From NCBI GenBank assembly GCA_017544125.1, contig JAFYET010000099.1, positions 1-22,026 of the forward strand: a stretch of 22,026 nucleotides of DNA, given 5' to 3'. Positions 15,620 through 22,026 of the stretch are shown piece by piece. Within the stretch, counting starts at the first letter, position 1, and every line of letters begins with the position of its first letter. The stretch comes from Ruminococcus sp. GTDB taxonomy: Bacteria > Bacillota > Clostridia > Oscillospirales > Ruminococcaceae. The position numbers and the translations under genes are program-made. The notes beneath the pieces were generated by a model. The model made no database searches, was not told the origin of the DNA, and saw nothing but the letters and a program-made list of their open reading frames with translations.

Positions 15620-16642
15620 ATGAGTCTTGACAGATCTAAGTTCGATAAAATATCAGAGGTGCTTTCGGACGCAGTGGGGGCGGCACTTGATGCGCTGTCA
15701 CCTATTCTCGGCGCAGACCTTAACACAGCGCCCCAGCCTGCACAGATACACACCATAAAGGACACCGACTACTCGGGCGTTATGCCTGCAATGTATTTTA
15801 ACATAGTGTTCGTGGGTGATATAAGCGGCAAGGCTGTGGCAGTTTTCCGTGAGATAGACCTTGCGGTAATACTCAGACTGCTTATGAATTCTGACAGCGA
15901 CGAGATAGAGTTTGACGAGATGGGGCTTGGCATGATAAAGGAGATAATGTCTCAGGTGTCAAACAAGCTCTCGGCAAAGCTGGGCGAATTTTTCGGGGTG
16001 GAGGCTTCGGCTTCCATATCGGCGCTGATGCAGTTTGAGGGCAACAGCGTGGTAGCCAACGCCTTCGGTGGCAAGGATCAGAGCGAGTGCGCCACGGTAA
16101 CTACAAAATACGAGGTAGGCACGATACTTAAGGGCAAGGCGTGCGTTACCTTTGACGATATGTGCGTAAACAACCTTACAAAGTATTACGACATGGCAAA
16201 TGATGACAACACCCAGCAGCAGCTTACCGCTGCACAGAACGTGCAGAGCATGAGCGCAGGCAGGGGGCAGGCATCAAGGCAGCCCCAGAACCGGGGTATG
16301 CAGAACAACAACGCACCTGCACTTAACATATCGCCCTCGTCATTCCCGAGGTTTGATGTGGGCAATGATGATGACAGCATAGGAATGCCCGGCAATATGG
16401 ATCTTCTTATGGAAGTGCCTATGAACGTATGCGTTGAGATAGGCAAGACCAAGAAGAAGATGAAGGAGATAATGAACTTCTCGCAGGGCACGATAATACC
16501 CATAGACAAGCAGGCGGGCGCACCCGTTGACATTACTGTTAACGGTCAGCTCATAGCAAGGGGCGACGTTATCGTAATTGATGACAACTTCGGCGTTCGC
16601 ATAACCGAGCTTGTTAATTCCAAGAACAATCTTACTTCCTGA
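15620..16642 (+). CDS. fliY: Flagellar motor switch protein FliY (FliN-type C-terminus) with degenerate phosphatase sites
   Basis: 340 residues. FliY combines a CheC-like domain (about 8-200) with a FliN/SpoA C-terminal domain (about 258-335; LLMEVPMNVCVEIGKTKKKM then IIPIDKQAGAPVDITVNGQLIARGD). They are joined by a Gln/Asn-rich linker (about 203-245). The two CheC active-site motifs, normally E-x-x-N, read E13-V-L-S16 and E108-I-M-S111, so both catalytic Asn residues are Ser. No N-terminal EIDALL segment, known in Bacillus FliY, is present. It is expected to be structural in the C ring but probably not a CheY-P phosphatase. Confidence 0.9.
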   Translation: MSLDRSKFDKISEVLSDAVGAALDALSPILGADLNTAPQPAQIHTIKDTDYSGVMPAMYFNIVFVGDISGKAVAVFREIDLAVILRLLMNSDSDEIEFDEMGLGMIKEIMSQVSNKLSAKLGEFFGVEASASISALMQFEGNSVVANAFGGKDQSECATVTTKYEVGTILKGKACVTFDDMCVNNLTKYYDMANDDNTQQQLTAAQNVQSMSAGRGQASRQPQNRGMQNNNAPALNISPSSFPRFDVGNDDDSIGMPGNMDLLMEVPMNVCVEIGKTKKKMKEIMNFSQGTIIPIDKQAGAPVDITVNGQLIARGDVIVIDDNFGVRITELVNSKNNLTS

Positions 16643-16656
16643 TCGGAGGAGCGGCA

Positions 16657-17115
16657 TTGGACATAGTAAAAAGCGTATTCACGCTTATCTTCGGGCTGAT
16701 CCTTTTTGCGGGGATACTGTATTTAGCCTACATCTCGACCAAGTTCATAGGCAAGCGCTATATGCTCAGCGGCAAGGGCGGGCGCAACCTAAAGATACTT
16801 GAAACGGTATCTGTGGGGCGTGATATGACCATTGCCATAGCAAGGGCAGGCGAGAGGATATTCCTTGTGGGCATAACCCCCGACAGGATAAACCTTTTAT
16901 CAGAGCTTAAGGAAGACGACCTGCTGACCCCCTATGACGAGGATACGCAGGGGAGCGGCTCGGGTACTACACCGCAGCTTAAGCGTGGCAGCATCAGCTT
17001 TGCAGATGCGCTCAGATACAACATAAACAAAAAGCTCGGCAAAGATGCAGATATAAACGACTATATCAAAAAAGAGGAAACATCACCTGATGCGGAGGAA
17101 AGCGATAATGACTAA
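16657..17115 (+). CDS. fliO: Flagellar biosynthesis protein FliO (FliZ)
   Basis: 152 residues. FliO helps assemble the FliP ring of the export gate. A single N-terminal membrane segment (about residues 6-28; VFTLIFGLILFAGILYLAYI) is followed by a small cytoplasmic domain with the family pattern LKILETVSVGRDMTIAIARAG. The C-terminus is charged. The start is TTG, with GGAGGA (16645-16650) six bases upstream. It overlaps fliP by eight bases. Confidence 0.88.
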   Translation: MDIVKSVFTLIFGLILFAGILYLAYISTKFIGKRYMLSGKGGRNLKILETVSVGRDMTIAIARAGERIFLVGITPDRINLLSELKEDDLLTPYDEDTQGSGSGTTPQLKRGSISFADALRYNINKKLGKDADINDYIKKEETSPDAEESDND

Positions 17116-17896
17116 GGCGATAAAAAAACACTTTTCCCGCTTGATATTCGGCTCACTCGGGGTGGCTTTGAGCATGATGCTCATGACGCTGAGGGCAAAA
17201 GCCGCAACGGTAGATGTTACCCTTGACACGGGCGAAGCAAACGGCTCATCAAGTGCTTTGGATCTTCTCTTCTTACTGGCGATACTTGCACTTATACCGT
17301 CGCTTTTGCTTGTGATGACCTCGTTTACGAGGATAATAATATCGCTCTCCTTTTTAAGGTCTGCTATCGGCACGCAGTCCGCACCGCCTAACCAGGTGCT
17401 CATAGGGCTTGCGCTGTTTTTGACTATATTCATTATGTTCCCGACATTCAGCCAGATAAAGGAGCAGGCGTATGACCGCTACGTTGGCGGCGAGATAGGC
17501 GAGCGTGAGGCGATAACCGCAGCGGGCAAGCCGCTGAAAGAATTCATGCTGAAGCAGGTCTACAACGACGACCTTGATATGTTCATATCATTAGCTGAGA
17601 ACAAGGACATAGCCAAGATCGACCACGATGTAATAAGCGACGACCTGACACAGCTGCCCCTTGTGGTAGTGATACCCTCGTTCATAACCAGCGAGATAAA
17701 GAGGGCGTTTCTGATAGGTTTCCTGTTATACATTCCGTTCCTGATAATAGACATAGTCGTTTCTTCGACGCTTATGTCAATGGGTATGGTAATGCTGCCG
17801 CCTGCGACGATAGCGCTGCCGTTTAAGCTGATGCTGTTCGTACTTGTTGACGGCTGGAGCTTGTTGATACAGAGCCTGATAGTGGGGTTCCATTAG
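17108..17896 (+). CDS. fliP: Flagellar type III export gate protein FliP
   Basis: 262 residues. FliP forms the core of the export gate with FliQ and FliR. A cleavable signal sequence is likely (residues 1-32, ending RAKA), as is usual for FliP. Conserved blocks follow: MTSFTRIIISLSFLRSAIG with PPNQVLIGLALFLT, then the C-terminal PFLIIDIVVSSTLMSMGMVM and LPFKLMLFVLVDGW. The ATG at 17108 is chosen because GGAGGAA (17094-17100) lies seven bases upstream. An in-frame ATG at 17090 would lie before that site. Confidence 0.95.
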   Translation: MTKAIKKHFSRLIFGSLGVALSMMLMTLRAKAATVDVTLDTGEANGSSSALDLLFLLAILALIPSLLLVMTSFTRIIISLSFLRSAIGTQSAPPNQVLIGLALFLTIFIMFPTFSQIKEQAYDRYVGGEIGEREAITAAGKPLKEFMLKQVYNDDLDMFISLAENKDIAKIDHDVISDDLTQLPLVVVIPSFITSEIKRAFLIGFLLYIPFLIIDIVVSSTLMSMGMVMLPPATIALPFKLMLFVLVDGWSLLIQSLIVGFH

Positions 17897-17949
17897 CGGG
17901 CTGTCTTATAAATACCTATATGTGGGGAGGCAAGTACATCCGAAGGGGT

Positions 17950-17993
17950 GCGGGGGCGCTGGTATCAATGACGTTGATACCGAAAGCCCCCGT
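17950..17993 (+). other. Structured intergenic element, copy 2 (fliP-fliQ gap)
   Basis: GGTATCAA (17961-17968) pairs perfectly with TTGATACC (17974-17981) over a 5-base loop. It is enclosed by CGGGGGC (17951-17957) with GCCCCCG (17986-17992), and GAAA lies on the 3' side between the stems. Layout and sequence match copy 1 (2386-2431), with 16 of 21 inner bases identical and one compensated pair. It is an unrecognised RNA element or mobile-element remnant. Confidence 0.65.
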
Positions 17994-17997
17994 ATAG

Positions 17998-18026
17998 AAG
18001 CCTTGGGAGAAAGTGCCTTCCGGCTT
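17998..18026 (+). other. Second hairpin in the fliP-fliQ gap
   Basis: AAGCC (17998-18002) pairs with GGCTT (18022-18026), and inside it GGGAG (18005-18009) pairs with CTTCC (18017-18021) with one wobble, leaving a 7-base loop and a 2-base bulge. CTTTGC (18024-18029) could instead pair with GCAAAG (18049-18054), so two alternative folds exist 40-70 bases before fliQ. Seen by eye only. Confidence 0.5.
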
Positions 18027-18093
18027 TGCTTAATGAGACAGGTTGTGTGCAAAGTAATAATGCTGTTATATTCCAAAGAAAGGGGCGAAACGC

Positions 18094-18357
18094 TTGACAA
18101 CGGGCGATCTGCTTTCGATATTCTCACAGGCGTTCATGGTCGTGTTGAAAATTGCAGGGCCGCTGCTCATCGCCTCGATAGTCATAGGTCTGATAGTTGC
18201 TATATTCCAGGCGGCTACGCAGATACACGAGCAGACGCTCACCTTCGTGCCTAAGCTCATCATAATAGCGCTGATACTGCTTGTTGCGGGAACGTGGATG
18301 ATGACGCTGATGGACGATTTCTTCAAGATGATATTTGACCGCATAGCCAATTTGTAG
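18094..18357 (+). CDS. fliQ: Flagellar type III export gate protein FliQ
   Basis: 87 residues, exactly the family size. Two membrane segments are clear (about 12-40, LSIFSQAFMVVLKIAGPLLI; and about 52-78), with QIHEQTLTFVPKL between them, a typical FliQ loop. The start is TTG, with AGGGG (18081-18085) eight bases upstream. fliR begins ten bases after the stop. Confidence 0.95.
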   Translation: MTTGDLLSIFSQAFMVVLKIAGPLLIASIVIGLIVAIFQAATQIHEQTLTFVPKLIIIALILLVAGTWMMTLMDDFFKMIFDRIANL

Positions 18358-18367
18358 GTGATATGTC

Positions 18368-19147
18368 ATGGCTACTTTAGGTATAAATATCGAGGACTTA
18401 CATATATACATTTTCGTATTTGTAAGGCTTGCGGCGATAATTCTTTTCAACCCCGTGTTCTTCAGGGCAAAGATACCCGCAGGGGCAAAGACGGGGCTCA
18501 TAATGTGCCTGACTATAATCATAGCACCCCTTGTGCCGTCATACAGCTACGACGGGTCGCTGTTGCAGTTTTTAGCAAGCATAATGGGTGAGTTCTTTAT
18601 AGGCTTTCTGCTGGGGTTCGTGTTCAATGTATACTACTATATGCTGATGTTCGCGGCAGATGTAATGGACACGCAGCTGGGCTTTTCAATGGCAAAGACC
18701 ATGGACCCGCTGACAAACATTCAGACAGCGACCATGGGCAGCTTTTTCAACATAATGTTCATGCTCTATTTCTTTGCCACCAACTCACACCTGCTGCTTA
18801 TAAACATGGCAGTAAACACCTTTGATGCGGTGGGTGCGGGGGCAGCATACATAAGCTACAAGGGCGGGTGCGAGTTTGCGATAGCCTTGTTCACGTCGGT
18901 GTTCCTGTTGGCGGTAAGGTTGACGCTGCCTTTCGTGGCGGCGGAGTTCGTGCTGGAGGTATCTTTAGGGCTTCTGATGAAGCTGATACCGCAGATACAC
19001 GTATTCGTAATACAGATGCAGGGCAAGATATTCGTAGGGCTTACGCTGCTCATAGCAATGCTCATACCCGTATCGAACTTTGTATCGGACTACATGGAGC
19101 GAATGTTCAAATCAGCAAATGATGCGATAATGTCACTCGTGACTTGA
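18368..19147 (+). CDS. fliR: Flagellar type III export gate protein FliR
   Basis: 259 residues, typical. FliR completes the FliPQR gate and is the partner of FlhB. It is strongly hydrophobic throughout, with conserved pieces such as RLAAIILFNPVFFRAKIPAGAKTGL near the N-terminus, ADVMDTQLGFSMA in the middle, and IPQIHVFVIQMQGKIFVGL near the C-terminus. TAGGTGAT overlapping the fliQ stop serves as ribosome site. It is followed by a repeat-rich 200-base gap. Confidence 0.95.
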   Translation: MATLGINIEDLHIYIFVFVRLAAIILFNPVFFRAKIPAGAKTGLIMCLTIIIAPLVPSYSYDGSLLQFLASIMGEFFIGFLLGFVFNVYYYMLMFAADVMDTQLGFSMAKTMDPLTNIQTATMGSFFNIMFMLYFFATNSHLLLINMAVNTFDAVGAGAAYISYKGGCEFAIALFTSVFLLAVRLTLPFVAAEFVLEVSLGLLMKLIPQIHVFVIQMQGKIFVGLTLLIAMLIPVSNFVSDYMERMFKSANDAIMSLVT

Positions 19148-19326
19148 TAATTCATAATTCATAATTCATAATGCATAATGAATGTGTCCCGCAAAGCGGG
19201 ACAGATGCCCATTCGGGCAGCCGCTGCGGCGGAATTATCAATGACCCTGCGGCTTGGCCGCTTTAAATACATCGCCCGCAGGGCGATACCATAATTATGC
19301 ATTATGCATTATGCATTTTGCATTTA
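19146..19326. repeat. Composite palindromic repeat between fliR and flhB
   Basis: Left arm: five heptamers (three TAATTCA, then TAATGCA, TAATGAA; 19148-19182). Right arm: ATTATGC three times, then ATTTTGC (19294-19321), in inverted orientation to the left. Between them are several hairpins: TGTCCCGC/GCGGGACA (19185-19203), TGCCC/GGGCA (19206-19219), GCGGC/GCCGC (19249-19261) and ATCGCCC/GGGCGAT (19271-19287). A sub-unit is framed by GATAATT (19146-19152) and AATTATC (19233-19239). There is no coding frame. It looks like a non-autonomous or REP/MITE-like insertion that the operon tolerates. Confidence 0.75.
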
Positions 19327-19347
19327 CCGAGCGGGGAGTGATGAAGT

Positions 19348-20397
19348 TTGGCAGGCTCGGCAGGCGATAAGACCGAAGAGGCGACCCCGAAAAAGCGGGA
19401 GGACGAGCGAAAAGAAGGTAACATATTCCAAAGCAAGGAAGTAGTTATTTTAGTTACTATGCTTGCCACCTTCTTTGGATTCAAGATAATGTACCCCACC
19501 ATAATGGCAGCGGCGCAGGAGTTTATGCAAAAGCTCTTTGTGCTTGCGGGGGATATGGAGAAGTTTGATGTTTACTCATCGAGGGAGCTGTTTATAACAG
19601 CCTGCCTGTGCATAGTGATATGCTGCGGGCCGCTTCTGGCGATAGCTATGGGTGCGGCGATACTTGCCACCATTGCGCAGACAAAGGGGCTTTTCAACAT
19701 GAAATCCCTGCGCCCCAAGTTCAGCAGAATGAACCCGCTAAACGGCATCAAGAACCTCTTCTCACTCAAAGGCATAATCGAGCTTTTGAAATCTATCATC
19801 AAGATAGTTATACTGTTTTACGTTATATACAGCTTTATCAAGGATAACATAATGGTTTTCCCGAAGATGATGTATATGTCAGTTCCCGAGGCGGCGGAAA
19901 AGACGGGGAGTATGCTCTTCTCGCTATTTACGACAGTTGCCATAGCGTTTGCGTTTTTAGCGGGGTTTGACTTCTTCTATCAGCGCTGGGAATACAACCG
20001 CAACCTGCGAATGACCAAGCAGGAGGTCAAGGAAGAATACAAGAACATCGAGGGTGACCCACAGATCAAGAGCCAGCGCCGTGCAAGGCAGCAGCAGCTC
20101 GCAAGGCAGCGAATGATGCAGGCCGTGCCTACGGCTGACGTTGTTATCAGAAACCCTGAGCACGTAGCGGTAGCTTTAAAATACGACAGAGAGAAATACA
20201 AAGCGCCTGTGATAGTTGCCAAGGGTCTTGACAATGTCGCACTCAGGATAGTTCAGATAGCCGAGGAAAACGGCGTAAAGTGCATAGAGAACAAGCTGCT
20301 TGCAAGAGCGCTGTATGCACAGACTGAGCTGCTTGATGAGATACCGCCCGAATTCTATCAGGCACTTGCCGAGATAATGGCGGTAATATACAAATAA
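19348..20397 (+). CDS. flhB: Flagellar export switch protein FlhB
   Basis: 349 residues. FlhB sits at the export gate and switches substrate class when the hook is complete. The N-terminal GDKTEEATPKKREDERKEGN motif, four membrane segments and the cytoplasmic domain are present. The autocleavage site reads N269-P-E-H272, where NPTH is the common form. Asn, Pro and His are kept, so cleavage may still occur. The start is TTG, nine bases after GGGGAG (19333-19338). An ATG at 19341 is out of frame and closes quickly. Confidence 0.95.
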   Translation: MAGSAGDKTEEATPKKREDERKEGNIFQSKEVVILVTMLATFFGFKIMYPTIMAAAQEFMQKLFVLAGDMEKFDVYSSRELFITACLCIVICCGPLLAIAMGAAILATIAQTKGLFNMKSLRPKFSRMNPLNGIKNLFSLKGIIELLKSIIKIVILFYVIYSFIKDNIMVFPKMMYMSVPEAAEKTGSMLFSLFTTVAIAFAFLAGFDFFYQRWEYNRNLRMTKQEVKEEYKNIEGDPQIKSQRRARQQQLARQRMMQAVPTADVVIRNPEHVAVALKYDREKYKAPVIVAKGLDNVALRIVQIAEENGVKCIENKLLARALYAQTELLDEIPPEFYQALAEIMAVIYK

Positions 20398-20479
20398 AAG
20401 GGCATATCGCCCGACGGAAAGCCTGTAAAGAGAGTATAAGGGCAATAGTCAGAACAAAAAAGAAAGAGACAAGACAAAA

Positions 20480-20617
20480 ATGAACAAAACCCAAAAAGCA
20501 ATAACTGTAACGGTAATAGTTTTAGCTGTTATTGCGGCAGGAATACTTGCTTTTTGGATCTATGAAGAATTTATATTTTCAAAGACGGCAAGACATTCAG
20601 GCTTGCAGAATAGATAA
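20480..20617 (+). CDS. Small single-pass membrane protein, unknown function
   Basis: 45 residues: a short basic N-terminus (MNKTQKA), one strong membrane segment (about residues 8-28; ITVTVIVLAVIAAGILAFW) and a short tail rich in Lys/Arg (SKTARHSGLQNR). The frame is open from ATG to TAA. The ribosome site is weak (purine-rich AAAGAGAC about ten bases upstream). It fills most of the 258-base gap between flhB and flhA. I do not recognise a family. It could be a small export-gate or stator-associated peptide, or a chance frame. Confidence 0.5.
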   Translation: MNKTQKAITVTVIVLAVIAAGILAFWIYEEFIFSKTARHSGLQNR

Positions 20618-20655
20618 ATACAGAACAAAAGCAAATGTAAAAGGAGCAGTAGAAG

Positions 20656-22026
20656 TTGGGAAGGCTAAAAAGTATATTTTCTAATACCGTAGCGGTATTC
20701 ATAGTGCTGATAGTTTTTCTTATCATCATACCGCTGCCGACATTTATACTTGATTTTATGTTTGTGGTGCAGCTGGGGCTGTCGCTCGTTATACTGCTTA
20801 CCACCCTTTATATAAGGGAAACGCTGGAATTCTCGGTGTTCCCCACCATACTTCTTGTTACCACCCTTTTGCGGCTGGGTCTTAACATATCATCTACCCG
20901 TTCTATTCTTACCAATCAGGGCTATGCGGGGGAAATGGTAAAGGCATTCGGTGACTTTGTTATCAAAGGGCAGGTCGTCGTAGGTCTTATCATATTCCTG
21001 ATAATCGTTTTGGTAAACTTCCTCGTTATCACCAAGGGTTCTGAGAGAGTTGCCGAGGTCTCGGCAAGATTTACCCTCGATGCTATGCCCGGTAAGCAGA
21101 TGGCGATAGATGCTGACCTTTCTTCCGGCACGATAGACGAAAAGGAAGCAAGACGCAGGCGTGAGAATATTCAACGTGAAGCTGACTTCTTCGGCTCTAT
21201 GGACGGTGCCTCGAAGTTCGTTAAGGGCGACTCGATAATGTCGATAGTCGTTACATTCATAAACCTCATAGGCGGCATAATCATAGGCTTTATCACAGGC
21301 GTGGGCGATTTTTCGACCATTGCGGGCATATACTCGACTGCCACCGTAGGTGACGGTCTTATGTCGCAGATACCGGCACTTTTAGTATCTGTTGCATCAG
21401 GTATGATGGTTACCCGCTCGGCATCTGAAAACAACATAAATGCCGACATCTCAAAGCAGTTCCTCTCACAGCCGAGGGTGCTTATGATAGCGGGCATTAC
21501 GCTTGAATGCCTTATAATCATAGGCTTCCCCTTTGTGCAGACGACCCTTATGGCGGCTATACTCTTCGGCGGCGGGATGCTCCTTCAAAGGCAGGAGAAG
21601 CAGACAGCCCAGGTGATTGAAGCGCAGGAGGCAGAGGCTGCCGAGCAGAAGGAAGAGATACAGTCAGAAGCGAGCTTCTACCGCAACATTGACAACCTCT
21701 ACGGGCTTTTAAATGTTGAGCAGGTAAAGATAGAGTTCGGCTACTCGCTGATACCTTTGGTTGATGAGGCGAGCGGCGGCAGCTTCCTTGACCGAGTGGT
21801 AATGTTTAGAAAACAGTTTGCGCTGGAGATGGGCTTTATCATACCGCCTGTGCAGCTGAAGGACAGCGGCATACTGAACCCCAACCAGTATGTAATATAC
21901 ATCAAGGGCGAGCAGGTCTCGGGCGGCGATGTGCTGGTAGACCACTACTTAGGGCTTGCCCCCAGCGAGGAAGAGGACATAATCGACGGCATTGAGACGA
22001 TAGAGCCTGCCTTCGGCATAAAGGCA
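20656..22026 (+). CDS. flhA: Flagellar type III export protein FlhA (3' end outside window)
   Basis: 457 residues are visible out of an expected 680-700; the frame is open to the window edge. FlhA is the large export-gate subunit whose cytoplasmic ring receives chaperone-substrate complexes. The membrane part (about 1-320) shows typical FlhA blocks: LLRLGLNISSTRSIL, then the FHIPEP-region signature RFTLDAMPGKQMAIDADLSS with IDEKEARRRR, and STATVGDGLMSQIPALLVSV. The cytoplasmic part begins at about residue 330. The start is TTG, with AAGGAG (20641-20646) nine bases upstream. Confidence 0.95.
   Translation, partial: MGRLKSIFSNTVAVFIVLIVFLIIIPLPTFILDFMFVVQLGLSLVILLTTLYIRETLEFSVFPTILLVTTLLRLGLNISSTRSILTNQGYAGEMVKAFGDFVIKGQVVVGLIIFLIIVLVNFLVITKGSERVAEVSARFTLDAMPGKQMAIDADLSSGTIDEKEARRRRENIQREADFFGSMDGASKFVKGDSIMSIVVTFINLIGGIIIGFITGVGDFSTIAGIYSTATVGDGLMSQIPALLVSVASGMMVTRSASENNINADISKQFLSQPRVLMIAGITLECLIIIGFPFVQTTLMAAILFGGGMLLQRQEKQTAQVIEAQEAEAAEQKEEIQSEASFYRNIDNLYGLLNVEQVKIEFGYSLIPLVDEASGGSFLDRVVMFRKQFALEMGFIIPPVQLKDSGILNPNQYVIYIKGEQVSGGDVLVDHYLGLAPSEEEDIIDGIETIEPAFGIKA

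Noticed and set aside
17951..17992. Hammerhead-like ribozyme (CGAAA next to a stem)
   Set aside because: The CGAAA is present, but the required CUGANGA core is missing, so self-cleavage is not supported.
17922..18254. 110-codon open frame on the + strand across the fliP-fliQ gap
   Set aside because: It runs through the structured gap and then into fliQ in another frame, has no ribosome site, and more than half overlaps a certain gene. Its first part may be a decayed transposase tail, but it is not a gene.

Overview
The window is a nearly complete flagellar operon of the fla/che type found in Bacillota, with every gene on the + strand. The gene order (flgB-flgC-fliE-fliF-fliG-fliH-fliI-fliJ-fliK-flgD-TIGR02530-like-flgE-flbD-motA-motB-fliM-fliY-fliO-fliP-fliQ-fliR-flhB-flhA), strong AGGAGG-type ribosome sites, many TTG starts and heavy use of ATA, AGA and AGG codons point to a motile Clostridia, probably Oscillospiraceae/Ruminococcus-like. 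The genus assignment is inference.

Layout. Bases 1-42 are an AT-rich heptamer array. A sigma-A promoter (63-91) drives a pseudo-receiver/HD-GYP protein (129-1211), predicted to degrade c-di-GMP, which ends at a rho-independent terminator (1243-1275). A second sigma-A-like promoter (1403-1431) with the same -10 context starts the flagellar operon. In order come the rod and MS-ring genes flgB, flgC, fliE and fliF; the rotor and export ATPase genes fliG, fliH, fliI and fliJ; the hook genes fliK, flgD, a conserved flagellar operon protein and flgE; flbD/swrD with the stator genes motA and motB; the switch genes fliM and fliY; and the export gate genes fliO, fliP, fliQ, fliR, flhB and flhA. The flhA gene runs off the window. 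A 45-residue single-pass membrane protein lies between flhB and flhA.

The genes would work together to build the basal body, the type III export gate, the hook and a MotAB-powered motor. The main oddity is in the switch. FliM has no N-terminal EIDxLL-type CheY-P docking segment, and an in-frame stop directly before its ATG rules out a longer start. FliY has Ser where the Asn should be in both CheC-type phosphatase motifs (E-x-x-S) and also lacks a docking segment. No cheY or fliL lies in the operon. Together these suggest a rewired link between chemotaxis and motor.

The gaps between genes carry unusual structure. Two related hairpin elements (2386-2431 and 17950-17993) have a compensatory stem change. 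A second hairpin follows the downstream copy. A roughly 180-bp composite palindromic repeat lies between fliR and flhB. A heptamer array plus hairpin separates motA and motB. Possible attenuation or translation-control hairpins lie before flbD and motA. I saw no tRNA, rRNA, CRISPR array or intact insertion sequence.
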